A DNA stretch of 64,000 nucleotides from Variovorax paradoxus. GTDB taxonomy: Bacteria; Pseudomonadota; Gammaproteobacteria; Burkholderiales; Burkholderiaceae_C. The stretch lies in assembly GCF_029919115.1 (NCBI RefSeq), contig NZ_CP123990.1, positions 3,348,001 through 3,412,000 of the forward strand, in the 5' to 3' direction. Of this stretch, positions 43,038-51,201 are shown one piece after another (the first letter of the stretch is position 1; every line of letters begins with the position of its first letter). The notes under the pieces were generated by a model. That model was not told the origin of the DNA, made no database searches, and saw only the letters and a program-made list of their open reading frames with translations. Made by a program: the position numbers and the translations under genes.

Positions 43038-44918
43038 ATGAGCACAACTGCCTTGCGCGCTCCCGCCGGCCTCTGGGACCTGGCGCACCTGCAGCCGAAG
43101 CCCGGCATCGTCGTGCCCGGCGACACCATTCCCGCCGTGTTCTGGAAGGCCGTGGAACTGCGCGCCGACAAAGTCTGGATGCGGCAGAAGGAATTCGGCA
43201 TCTGGCGCGCCTGGACCTGGCGGCAAACGGCCGATGCGGTGCGCGAGATTGCGGGTGGGCTGCTGGCGCTCGGCTTTGGCCAGGGCGAGTGCGCATCGAT
43301 TCTTGCCAACACCGTCATCGAATGGGTGCTGTGCGATGTGGCCGTGCTCAGCTGCGGCGGCGTGTCCAACGGCATCTACCCTACCGACGCGGCTTCGCAG
43401 GTTCACTATCTTTGCGAAGACTCCCGCACCACGGTGCTCTTCGTGGAAGACGACGAGCAGCTGGACAAGGCGCTCGAAGTGCGCGCGCGGTTGCCCATGC
43501 TGCGCAAGATCGTCGTGTTCGACATGGAAGGCCTGCGGGACCTAGACGACCCGGGCGTCATCAGTCTCGACGCTTTGCGCATGCTCGGCCGTGAATACCT
43601 GCAGGCCCATCCGCAGGCGCTGGAGCAGCGCATTGCCGCCTGCCGGCCCGAGGACCTGGCCATTCTTGTCTATACATCGGGCACCACCGGCAAGCCCAAG
43701 GGCGCCATGCACAGCCACCGCGGGCTGGTGTACACCATGCGCGGCTACAACTCCCTGCTGGCGCAGGGCGAGGGCGACGAGCGCATGTGCTTCTTGCCGC
43801 TGTGCCACATCGCCGAGCGCATGGGCGGCGAATACTTCGCGATGTACACCGGCTCGATTCTCAACTTCGTCGAAAACCCCGAAACGGTGCCAGAGAACGT
43901 GCGCGAAATTTCGCCCACCGTGTTCACCGCCGTGCCGCGCGTATGGGAGAAGTTCTATTCGGGCGTGATGATCGCGCTGAAGGAGGCGAGCCGGCTGCAG
44001 CAGGCCGCCTACGGCTGGAGCATTGGCGTAGGCCGGCAGATTGCCGAGCGCGTGCTGCAGGGCCAGCCGGTGGGTGCGGGGCTGCGCTTCAAGTTTCGCC
44101 TGGCGCGCTGGCTGGCGCTCGACAATGTGCGCAAGCTCATCGGCATTCACCGCGCGCGTTTTCTGGTCACCGGCGCGGCGCCGATTTCGCCCGACCTCGT
44201 GCGCTGGTACCTGGCGCTGGGCGTACCCATGCTGGAGGTGTGGGGCATGACGGAGTCTTGCGGCGCCGCCACCGGTGTGCCGCCGTCGCGCATCATGCCG
44301 GGCTCGATCGGGCCGGCCACCAGCTACAACGAGGTTCGGCTCGACCCGCAGACCGGCGAAATCCTGGTGCGCGGCCCCAATGTCTTCATGGGGTACCTCA
44401 ACCTGCCGGAGAAAACGGCCGAAACCATCGACGCCGACGGCTGGCTGCATACCGGCGACGTCGGCACGGTCGATGCGGGAGGGTATTTCCGCATCACCGA
44501 CCGCATGAAGGACATCATCATCACGGCAGGTGGAAAGAACATCACGCCGAGCGAGCTGGAGAACGAGCTCAAGTTCAGCCCCTACATCACCGACGCAGTG
44601 GTGATCGGCGACAAGAGACCGTACCTGACGGTGATCGTCATGATCGACCAGGAGAACGTCGAGAAGTTTGCGCAGGACCACGATGTGCCTTTCAGCAACT
44701 ACGAAAGCCTGACGCGTGCGCAAGAAGTGCTGGACCTGATCCAGGGCGAGATCGATCGCGTCAATGCCAAGTTTGCGCGGGTCGAGCAGATCAAGAAGTT
44801 CTTCCTGCTCGAAACGCAGCTGAGTGCCGAGGACGAAGAGCTCACGCCCACGATGAAGCTCAAGCGAAAACTGGTGCAGACCAAGTACGCCGAGCGCATC
44901 GAGGCGATGTATCGCTGA
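43038..44918 (+). CDS. AMP-forming long-chain acyl-CoA synthetase-like ligase
   Basis: A 626-aa adenylating enzyme. The phosphate loop is ILVYTSGTTGKPKGAMHSHR, the adenine motif WGMTESCGAATGVPPSRIMP, and the hinge GYFRITDRMKDIIITAGGKN. It activates a carboxylate to its CoA thioester in two steps. The length and the long central insert resemble FadD15/FAA-type long-chain ligases. It is encoded between livF and the binding-protein gene, so it presumably activates the substrate the transporter imports. The class of acid is not readable from sequence. Confidence 0.88.
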   Translation: MSTTALRAPAGLWDLAHLQPKPGIVVPGDTIPAVFWKAVELRADKVWMRQKEFGIWRAWTWRQTADAVREIAGGLLALGFGQGECASILANTVIEWVLCDVAVLSCGGVSNGIYPTDAASQVHYLCEDSRTTVLFVEDDEQLDKALEVRARLPMLRKIVVFDMEGLRDLDDPGVISLDALRMLGREYLQAHPQALEQRIAACRPEDLAILVYTSGTTGKPKGAMHSHRGLVYTMRGYNSLLAQGEGDERMCFLPLCHIAERMGGEYFAMYTGSILNFVENPETVPENVREISPTVFTAVPRVWEKFYSGVMIALKEASRLQQAAYGWSIGVGRQIAERVLQGQPVGAGLRFKFRLARWLALDNVRKLIGIHRARFLVTGAAPISPDLVRWYLALGVPMLEVWGMTESCGAATGVPPSRIMPGSIGPATSYNEVRLDPQTGEILVRGPNVFMGYLNLPEKTAETIDADGWLHTGDVGTVDAGGYFRITDRMKDIIITAGGKNITPSELENELKFSPYITDAVVIGDKRPYLTVIVMIDQENVEKFAQDHDVPFSNYESLTRAQEVLDLIQGEIDRVNAKFARVEQIKKFFLLETQLSAEDEELTPTMKLKRKLVQTKYAERIEAMYR

Positions 44919-44963
44919 CGGACATTGCCAAACCGTTTTTTGTCAACCCGAGGAGACAACCCC

Positions 44964-46127
44964 ATGAAGCTCAAGACAGTGACGACTCTGACCGTGCTGG
45001 GCCTGGCCGCGACGTTCGCGTCCGCGCAGCAACAGGGCGTGAGCAAGGACGAGATCCGGATCGGCACGATCCAGGACTTGTCGGGGCCGCTCGCGGGCTT
45101 TGGCAAGCAGGCGCGCAACGGCATGCAACTGCGCGTGGACGAACTCAACGAGCAGGGCAATATCAACGGCCGCAAGCTCAAGCTCTTTGTCGAAGATTCG
45201 GGCTACGACCCGAAGAAGGCCGTGCTCGCGGCGCAGAAACTGGTCAACCAGGAAAAGATCTTCATCATGGCCGGCCACATCGGCACGGCGCAGAACATGG
45301 CGGCCATGCCGGTGCAGTTCGACAAGAACATCGTCAACTTCATGCCCATTACCGCGGCGCGCGAAATGTACGAGCCGCTGCACCGCCTGAAGTATTCGTT
45401 TGCCGCCACCTACTACGACCAGATCCGCCTGGCGTTGCCCAAGATGATCAAGGAAAAGGGCGCGAAGAAGGTCTGCACCATCTACCAGGACGACGAGTTC
45501 GGGCTCGAGGTGCAGCGCGGCGCCGAGGCGGGCCTGAAGACGGCGGGAATGGAACTGGCCGAGAAAACCTCGTTCAAGCGCGGCGCCACCGACTTCAGTT
45601 CGCAGGTCGCAAAAATGAAGGCTGCCAACTGCGACCTGGTGGTGCTCGGCACCATCATCCGCGAGACCATCGGCACCGTGGGCGAGGCGCGCAAGACCGG
45701 CTTCAACCCGACCTTCCTGGGTTCCAGCGCGGCCTACACCGACCTGATCCACAAGCTGGGCGGCAAGGCAATGGACGGCGTCTACGCCACCATGACGGTG
45801 CAGAACCCCTACACCGACGAGCAGTCGCAGCCGCTGCGCTTCTGGGCCAACAAGTACAAGACCAAGTTCAACGAAGACCCGACGGTGTTCTCCGTGTACG
45901 GCTACGTCATCATCGACTCGTTCATCAAGGCGGCGCAAAAGGCCGGCCCGGGCCTGTCGACCGACAGCTTCATCAAGGCCATGGACAGCATGACTTTCGA
46001 GCCCGACATGTTCGGCAGCCCGAAGAGCAGCTACACCGCCGCCAAGCGCCTGGGCAACGACCAATCCCGCTTGTCCCAGATCAAGGACGGGAAATGGGTC
46101 GTGGTCTCCGACTATGTGACACCATAA
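44964..46127 (+). CDS. Liv-type ABC transporter substrate-binding protein (LivK)
   Basis: A 387-aa periplasmic receptor with a signal peptide (VTTLTVLGLAATFASAQQ). The mature fold includes IRIGTIQDLSGPLAGFGKQA, FVEDSGYDPKKAVLAAQKLV and KKVCTIYQDDEFGLEVQRGA, the type I periplasmic-binding arrangement of LivJ/LivK relatives. The ATG at 44964 follows GAGGAGACAACCCC. It is last in the transporter operon, after the ligase gene. Relatives of this branch bind aromatic or other organic acids as well as amino acids. Confidence 0.9.
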   Translation: MKLKTVTTLTVLGLAATFASAQQQGVSKDEIRIGTIQDLSGPLAGFGKQARNGMQLRVDELNEQGNINGRKLKLFVEDSGYDPKKAVLAAQKLVNQEKIFIMAGHIGTAQNMAAMPVQFDKNIVNFMPITAAREMYEPLHRLKYSFAATYYDQIRLALPKMIKEKGAKKVCTIYQDDEFGLEVQRGAEAGLKTAGMELAEKTSFKRGATDFSSQVAKMKAANCDLVVLGTIIRETIGTVGEARKTGFNPTFLGSSAAYTDLIHKLGGKAMDGVYATMTVQNPYTDEQSQPLRFWANKYKTKFNEDPTVFSVYGYVIIDSFIKAAQKAGPGLSTDSFIKAMDSMTFEPDMFGSPKSSYTAAKRLGNDQSRLSQIKDGKWVVVSDYVTP

Positions 46128-46135
46128 CGGGCACC

Positions 46136-46597
46136 ATGCCCAATTACTGGTTGATGAAATCCGAGCCCGACGAGGTCTCGATCGACGATGCGCTCGCCGC
46201 GCCCAACGCCACGGTGGCGTGGACCGGCGTGCGCAACTATCAGGCACGCAACTTCATGCGCGACGGCATGAAGGTCGGCGATGGCGTGCTGTTCTATCAC
46301 TCGAGCTGCCCGGAGCCCGGCATCGCGGGCATCGCGCGTGTGGCCTCGGGCATCAAGCCCGACCCGACGCAGTTCGACCCCAAATCTCCGTACTACGACG
46401 CGGCCTCGAAGAAGGAAGACCCGCGCTGGCTGCTGGTCGACGTGCAGGCGGTGCGCAAGACGCGGCTCTTGGCGTTGCCCGAGCTGCGCGCCAAGCCCGA
46501 GCTGGCCGAGCTGGTCGTGCTGCGCAAGGGCAACCGGCTGTCGATCACGCCGGTCGATCCCGCGCATTGGCGGGTCATCGAGAAAATGCTGGCCTGA
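46136..46597 (+). CDS. EVE-domain protein
   Basis: A 153-aa single-domain protein of the PUA/YTH-like group. It begins NYWLMKSEPDEVSIDDA and has the core WTGVRNYQARNFMRDGMKVG and VLFYHSSCPEPGIAGIARVA, hallmarks of EVE domains, which recognise modified bases in nucleic acids. Stand-alone EVE proteins of this size are widely conserved in proteobacteria, with unknown cellular role. It begins 8 bp after the binding-protein gene and is convergent with marC, with only 5 bp between stops. Confidence 0.9.
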   Translation: MPNYWLMKSEPDEVSIDDALAAPNATVAWTGVRNYQARNFMRDGMKVGDGVLFYHSSCPEPGIAGIARVASGIKPDPTQFDPKSPYYDAASKKEDPRWLLVDVQAVRKTRLLALPELRAKPELAELVVLRKGNRLSITPVDPAHWRVIEKMLA

Positions 46598-46602
46598 ACC
46601 GG

Positions 46603-47256
46603 TCAGCCCACGCGCTGGAGAATGGGAAACAGCTTGCCGAGGCCGTCTGCCATCACCTCGACCGCGAGCGCCGCAAGAATCAGCCCCATGAGCCGCGTCA
46701 TGATGTTGATGCCGGTCTTGCCCAGCACGCGCGCGATGGGCTGCGCAAGCGAAAAAGCCAGCGCAGTAGCCAGCGCCACCACCACGCCGTAGCCGACCAG
46801 CACGCCAAGCTCCCACAGGTGCTGCGTCTTGTCGGCATAGATCACCACCGTCGATATGGTGGCCGGCCCGGTGAGCAGCGGAATGGTGAGCGGCACCACG
46901 GCAATGGATGCGCCCATGGAGGCTTTCACCTCGGTGGCACGGAGCTCCTCGACGTTGGTCTTGCTCTCGGCGGGCTTTGCATTGAGCATCGAGAGCGAGC
47001 TCATGAGAAGCAGCAGGCCGCCGCCCACCTGGAAGCTGGCAATCGAAATGCCGAAGAACGCCAGCAGCTGCAACCCGAGCAGCGCGCTGACCGCAATGAC
47101 CACGAACGCGCTGAAGGCCGACATGCGCACCGTGTGGCGGCGCTGCGCATCCGAATACCCCTGCGTGTAGTGGATGAAGAAGGGCACGATGGCCAGCGGG
47201 TTGACGATGGCCACCAGCGTGACCAGCGGCTTGATCAGGTCCATCGAAGTGCTCAT
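46603..47256 (-). CDS. MarC-family integral membrane protein
   Basis: A 217-aa inner-membrane protein with six predicted helices: LVTLVAIVNPLAIVPFFIHY, SAFSAFVVIAVSALLGLQLL, SFQVGGGLLLLMSSLSMLNA, VPLTIPLLTGPATISTVVIY and two more near the C-terminus (GVVVALATALAFSLAQ and the last containing RLMGLILAALAVEVMADG). The NP in the first helix and the GPATI motif are family features. The function of MarC/UPF0056 proteins is unknown despite their name. The ATG at 47256 follows GGAGGCTGTCCG. It lies downstream of an SDR gene on the same strand. Confidence 0.9.
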   Translation of the reverse strand: MSTSMDLIKPLVTLVAIVNPLAIVPFFIHYTQGYSDAQRRHTVRMSAFSAFVVIAVSALLGLQLLAFFGISIASFQVGGGLLLLMSSLSMLNAKPAESKTNVEELRATEVKASMGASIAVVPLTIPLLTGPATISTVVIYADKTQHLWELGVLVGYGVVVALATALAFSLAQPIARVLGKTGINIMTRLMGLILAALAVEVMADGLGKLFPILQRVG

Positions 47257-47317
47257 CGGACAGCCTCCGCGGTGCGCGCTGCGGTATTCGCCTTGGGAGC
47301 GGCCCTGCGGCTCATGG

Positions 47318-48064
47318 CTACCTCCCCCCCGTGACGTCGAGCAGGGCCATGGTGGTGTAGCTGGCCTCGGCGGAGAGCAGCCAGAGAATGGCGCCGGCAA
47401 TTTCTTCGGCGCTGCCGGTGCGCTGCATCGGTACGGTGGGTGCCAGCTCGAAGGCGCGGTCGGGCATGCCGCCCGATGCGTGGATTTCGGTATCGATAAG
47501 GCCGGGGCGCACCGCGTTGACGCGGATGCCATCGGCGGCGACCTCCTTGGCCAGGCCGATGGTGAAGGTGTCGATGGCGCCCTTGCTGGCCGCGTAGTCC
47601 ACGTACTGGTCGGGTGAGCCGAGCCGCGCGGCGCCGCTGGAAATGTTGACGATGGCGCCGCCCGAGCCGCCGTGCCGGGTGCTCATGCGCCGGACGGCCT
47701 CGCGCGCGCAGATGAAGCTGCCGATCACGTTGATGCGGAACATGCGCTCCAGGCGCGCCACGCTCATCTGCTCGACGCGCGCCTGCACGTCGACCACGCC
47801 GGCGTTGTTGACCAGTGCCGTGAGGCGGCCGAGCTTGGCATCGACCGTCTCGAACATGGCAAGCACCTGGGCTTCGTCGCCCACGTCGGCCTGCACGGCA
47901 ATGGCCGTGCCGCCGCCCGCGCGGATGGTGCGCACCACTTCGTCGGCGGCGAGCGAGTTGCTGGCGTAGTTGACGGCCACCGCGTAGCCGCGCTGCGCTG
48001 CCAGCAAGGCGGTTGCAGCGCCAATGCCGCGTCCGCCGCCCGTGATCAAGAGTACCTGGTCCAA
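47318..48064 (-). CDS. Short-chain dehydrogenase/reductase (SDR)
   Basis: A 248-aa classical SDR. NAD(P) binding is shown by LLITGGGRGIGAATALLAAQ and LTALVNNAGVVD; the catalytic residues are Ser in VNISSGAARLG, then Tyr and Lys in YVDYAASKGAIDTFTIGLAK. The RPGLIDTEIHASGG segment follows as usual. The sequence resembles glucose-1-dehydrogenase-like and FabG-like oxidoreductases, so the substrate is open. It is upstream of marC by 61 bp on the same strand and divergent from the isomerase gene. Confidence 0.92.
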   Translation of the reverse strand: MDQVLLITGGGRGIGAATALLAAQRGYAVAVNYASNSLAADEVVRTIRAGGGTAIAVQADVGDEAQVLAMFETVDAKLGRLTALVNNAGVVDVQARVEQMSVARLERMFRINVIGSFICAREAVRRMSTRHGGSGGAIVNISSGAARLGSPDQYVDYAASKGAIDTFTIGLAKEVAADGIRVNAVRPGLIDTEIHASGGMPDRAFELAPTVPMQRTGSAEEIAGAILWLLSAEASYTTMALLDVTGGR

Positions 48065-48200
48065 ATCCGACCTCCTGCAGAAAAACCGAGTGTCAGTTAA
48101 AACGGCTGGGTTGGATTACATCATCGAGGGCGAGCGCCTGAGCCCCGCCCGGCCGCCCGAAGGGGCATGCGCCGCAGCCCGTCAGGGCGGAGGTTAACGA

Positions 48201-48806
48201 ATGAGCCATACGATCGACTATTACTTTGCGCCGCAAAGTCCCTGGACTTACCTGGGGCATGCCCGGTTTGCAGCCATTGCGGCCGCGGCGGGCGCCACGG
48301 TGCGCATACGGCCCGTGGACCTGGGCAGCGTGTACCCGATTTCCGGCGGGCTCCCGCTCGGCAAGCGGGCGCCTCAGCGCCAGGCCTACCGGCTGGTCGA
48401 ACTGGCGCGCTTTTCGCGCTATCTCAACCTGCCGCTGAACCTGAAGCCGAAGTTCTTTCCGGTGTCGGGCGACGACGCGGCACGGCTGATCATTGCGGTG
48501 GACCTGCATGACGGGACCGAAGTGGCCATGCGGGTGTGCGGCGCGGTGTTTGCCGCCGTCTGGGTGCAGGAGCGGAACATCGGCGACCCGAAGGTGCTCG
48601 AAGCGCTGGTCGCAGAATGCGGCCTGCCGCCCAAGCGCATGGAGCAGTCGCTGAGCCAGGCAGTGCAGGAGCGCTACGAGGCCTACACGCAAGAGGCCAT
48701 CGACATCCAGGTCTTCGGCGCACCCAGTTATGTCATCGATGGCGAGATATTCTGGGGTCAGGACCGGCTCGATTTTGTCGAGCGCGCGCTGCAGCAAAAG
48801 CGCTAG
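48201..48806 (+). CDS. 2-hydroxychromene-2-carboxylate isomerase-like DsbA-family protein
   Basis: A 201-aa thioredoxin-fold protein. It starts IDYYFAPQSPWTYLGHARFA, with Ser in place of the DsbA cysteine, as in kappa-class GST-like isomerases that use glutathione. It continues VRIRPVDLGSVYPISGGLPL and ends GAPSYVIDGEIFWGQDRLDF, the cis-proline and C-terminal motif of the HCCA family. These enzymes act in naphthalene-type pathways, but no such genes are nearby, so the role is open. The neighbouring dienelactone hydrolase gene is 63 bp downstream. Confidence 0.88.
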   Translation: MSHTIDYYFAPQSPWTYLGHARFAAIAAAAGATVRIRPVDLGSVYPISGGLPLGKRAPQRQAYRLVELARFSRYLNLPLNLKPKFFPVSGDDAARLIIAVDLHDGTEVAMRVCGAVFAAVWVQERNIGDPKVLEALVAECGLPPKRMEQSLSQAVQERYEAYTQEAIDIQVFGAPSYVIDGEIFWGQDRLDFVERALQQKR

Positions 48807-48869
48807 CGCAGGTCACTCATTTATTCAGTCATCCACCGCGCATTTCGAAATTCAAGGAGCACGACAACC

Positions 48870-49553
48870 ATGGGCCAATTCATCGATCTCACCGCCAAGG
48901 ACGGTTTTGTTTTTCCGGCCTACGTGGCCGAGCCGGCCGGCAAGCCGCGAGGCGCCGTCGTGGTGGTGCCGGAGATTTTTGGCGTCAACTCGCACATCCG
49001 CTCCGTGGCCGACGGGTATGCGGCCGACGGCTATCTCGCGGTTTCGCCTTCGACTTTTCACCGCGTGAAGCCCGGCGTCGAGCTTGGCTACAGCGATGAG
49101 GACATGAAGACCGGCTTCGGGCTGAAGACCGCGGTCGAGGCGCTGCCCGCACCGGGTGTGCTGCAAGACGTCGAAGCCGCCGTGGCCTACGCGGCAAAGG
49201 CCGGCAAGGTGGGCATCGTGGGCTATTGCTGGGGCGGCCTGCTGGTCTGGCGCGCGGCAAGCCTGGTTCCCGGGCTTGCCGCCGCGGCCCCGTATTACGG
49301 CGGCGGCATGACGACGTCGGAAGAAACCGCGCGCCAGCCCAAGGTGCCTGTACTGGCGCATTTCGGCAACCAGGACCACTGGATTCCGCTCGACACCATC
49401 GAGGCCTTCAAGAAGGCGCACCCCGAGGTGGAAGTGCATGTGTATGAGTCGGGCCACGGCTTCAATTGCGACCAGCGCGGCTCGTACAACGCCGAGGCCG
49501 CGAAGCTGGCGCGTGCGCGCACGCTGGAGTTCTTTGCCAAGCACGTCGGCTGA
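48870..49553 (+). CDS. Dienelactone hydrolase family protein
   Basis: A 227-aa alpha/beta hydrolase. The catalytic triad is Cys120 in GIVGYCWGGLLVW, Asp in FGNQDHWIPLD and His in YESGHGFNCDQRGSYN, with Glu35 in VVVPEIFGVN, which is the arrangement of carboxymethylenebutenolidase. It hydrolyses lactones or similar esters, typically in chloroaromatic breakdown or as general hydrolases. The ATG at 48870 follows AAGGAGCACGACAACC. It follows the DsbA-like isomerase gene. Confidence 0.92.
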   Translation: MGQFIDLTAKDGFVFPAYVAEPAGKPRGAVVVVPEIFGVNSHIRSVADGYAADGYLAVSPSTFHRVKPGVELGYSDEDMKTGFGLKTAVEALPAPGVLQDVEAAVAYAAKAGKVGIVGYCWGGLLVWRAASLVPGLAAAAPYYGGGMTTSEETARQPKVPVLAHFGNQDHWIPLDTIEAFKKAHPEVEVHVYESGHGFNCDQRGSYNAEAAKLARARTLEFFAKHVG

Positions 49554-49557
49554 GCGA

Positions 49558-49580
49558 AGCCTGGCCCACGCCGGGCTTTC
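49558..49580. terminator. Weak hairpin terminator between convergent genes
   Basis: AGCCTGGC-CCAC-GCCGGGCT pairs over 8 bp with one G-T wobble and is followed by TTTC. It lies between the stops of the dienelactone hydrolase and LysR genes and overlaps the last base of neither. Confidence 0.4.
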
Positions 49581-50489
49581 CTATCGTTTCTTTTGCGAAC
49601 CGGGCCCTTTGCCGACCCGAGTCTGAAGAAAGTCGAGCAGGGCGCGAAGCGCGGCGCTGTTGTGGCGCCGCTGCAGATAGGCGGCCGAGAGCCACATGTC
49701 CTTGCGCGCATAGTCTTGCAGCACCGGCACCAGTTCGCCGCTCTCGATGTGCGATTGAACGAGGATCGAGGGCAGGTAGAGCACACCGAAGCCGCGCATC
49801 GCAACCCGGATCAGCGGCGCGCCCTCGGTGCAGTCCATGCGGCTTTTCACCGGGACGTCCAGCGGCTGGTCGCCGTCTTCGAAGCGCCAGACCGGCTGGG
49901 CGCCCAGCAGAGAGTGCGTGAGCGCTTCGTGTCCGGCAAGGTCGCGCGGATGCTCGGGCTTGCCGTGCTTTTTCCAGTACACGGGAGAGGCGCAGACGAC
50001 CATCTCCATGAGCATCAGCTTGCGCACGATCAGGTTGGCATCGGCAACCGGGCCGCTGCGAATATCGACGTCGATGCCTTCTTCGGCAAGATCGACCGTG
50101 CGATTGGTGAGCTGCAGGCTGATGCTCACATCGGGGTAGTAGCGCATGAAGTCCGCCAAGAGGCTCGGAAACTCCCCGTTTCCCATGCCGTGCGGCGCCG
50201 AAATGCGCAAGCGGCCGCCGGGCTGCGTGGCGCGCTCTTGCAGTTCGGCCTGCGTGAGCTCCACCATCTCGAGCACGGGGGTGCTGCGCTCGAGCAGCAA
50301 TTGCCCGGCATCGGTAAGGCTCACGGAACGCGTGGACCGGTTGAGAAGCCGCACCCCAAAGCGCGTTTCGAGTTCGGCCACATACTTGCTGACGGTGGCT
50401 TTCGACATGTCGAGCTTCTTGGCCGCATGCGAAAAGCTGCCGTGTGAAGCAACCTCCCGGAAGGTTCTGATCAGATCGAGACTGTCCAT
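49581..50489 (-). CDS. LysR-family transcriptional regulator
   Basis: A 302-aa regulator. The helix-turn-helix is TFREVASHGSFSHAAKKLDM...SKATVSKYVAELETRFGVRLLNRSTRSVSLTD, and the effector domain continues GRLRISAPHGMGNGEFPSLL. The start ATG at 50489 is preferred; longer readings enter the promoter. A perfect palindrome at 50512-50526 lies 22 bp upstream. It is divergent from a small secreted-protein gene and convergent with the dienelactone hydrolase gene. The target and inducer are unknown. Confidence 0.9.
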   Translation of the reverse strand: MDSLDLIRTFREVASHGSFSHAAKKLDMSKATVSKYVAELETRFGVRLLNRSTRSVSLTDAGQLLLERSTPVLEMVELTQAELQERATQPGGRLRISAPHGMGNGEFPSLLADFMRYYPDVSISLQLTNRTVDLAEEGIDVDIRSGPVADANLIVRKLMLMEMVVCASPVYWKKHGKPEHPRDLAGHEALTHSLLGAQPVWRFEDGDQPLDVPVKSRMDCTEGAPLIRVAMRGFGVLYLPSILVQSHIESGELVPVLQDYARKDMWLSAAYLQRRHNSAALRALLDFLQTRVGKGPGSQKKR

Positions 50490-50511
50490 GTCAAAGCGCC
50501 TATTGTTGTTT

Positions 50512-50526
50512 CCGTTCCGGGAACGG
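50512..50526. promoter_or_regulatory. Perfect palindrome upstream of the LysR gene
   Basis: CCGTTCC-G-GGAACGG is a 15-bp perfect inverted repeat. A looser GTTTC...GAAAC repeat follows at about 50584-50600, closer to the divergent secreted-protein gene. These could be autoregulatory sites. Confidence 0.4.
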
Positions 50527-50716
50527 CATGCGCGGATTTTCCGGCGAACGCGTTCCATCGCGGACATGCCTTCCGGTTGTCATTGTTTCAATAGAGGAAA
50601 CACGGTGTCTCTGTTCCACGTGTTTTGCCGCGGCGATTCAGTTGGAAACTCGCCGCACAGGTGAGCAACCAGCGAGCCTGGTGGACGAACCATCCAACGA
50701 ATACAAGGAACTGAAA

Positions 50717-51085
50717 ATGAAGACCTCGCACATCCTCGCCGCTGCAGCCCTCACCCTTTTGGCCGCCGCCGGCGCTCAAGCTGAATCCTACGAAGGCGTG
50801 AACACCGCCGTCTCGACCAAGAGTCGCGACGAAGTGAACGCCGAAGCCGTGCGCACCGCATCGGCTCCGAACCAGAACGTGACCCGCGGTTCGCGCGGCC
50901 CGGAAACCGTCGCCGTGTCGAAAGACCGCGCCCTTGTCGAAGCCGAAGCTGTTCGCACCGCCTTCGCTCCCGACCAGAACGTGACCAGCGGCTCGCGCGT
51001 CAACAGCAAGGTTGTCTCGACGATGCCGCACCCGATGGACGCACGCGTTCAAGCCCAGCAAGGCTCGGGCGCTGTCGCCAAGTAA
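50717..51085 (+). CDS. Small secreted repeat protein (possible DUF4148 relative)
   Basis: A 122-aa protein with a clear signal peptide (ILAAAALTLLAAAGAQAES). The mature chain holds an internal duplication: VNAEAVRTASAPNQNVTRGS and VEAEAVRTAFAPDQNVTSGS, each about 20 residues, preceded by YEGVNTAVSTKSRDE. Charged and Ala-rich, with no cysteine, it should be a soluble periplasmic or exported protein. The ATG at 50717 follows ACAAGGAACTGAAA. A strong terminator follows at 51124, and high expression is suggested by that and by codon choice. The function is unknown. Confidence 0.8.
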   Translation: MKTSHILAAAALTLLAAAGAQAESYEGVNTAVSTKSRDEVNAEAVRTASAPNQNVTRGSRGPETVAVSKDRALVEAEAVRTAFAPDQNVTSGSRVNSKVVSTMPHPMDARVQAQQGSGAVAK

Positions 51086-51123
51086 ATCGGGCGCGAGTCG
51101 CTGCCTTTGCGGGCGGCAACAAG

Positions 51124-51153
51124 AAAAGGCCACGCAACTGCGTGGCCTTTTTG
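51124..51153 (+). terminator. Rho-independent terminator after the small secreted-protein gene
   Basis: AAAAGGCCACGC-AACT-GCGTGGCCTTTT is a 12-bp perfect stem with a 4-nt loop, then a TTTTT run. Being symmetrical with an A-run upstream, it can also stop transcription from corA on the minus strand. Confidence 0.9.
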
Positions 51154-51201
51154 CTTTTGGGAACTTGCGGGGTATTGGAAAGAGAAAGGGAAGGGCGGCG
51201 C

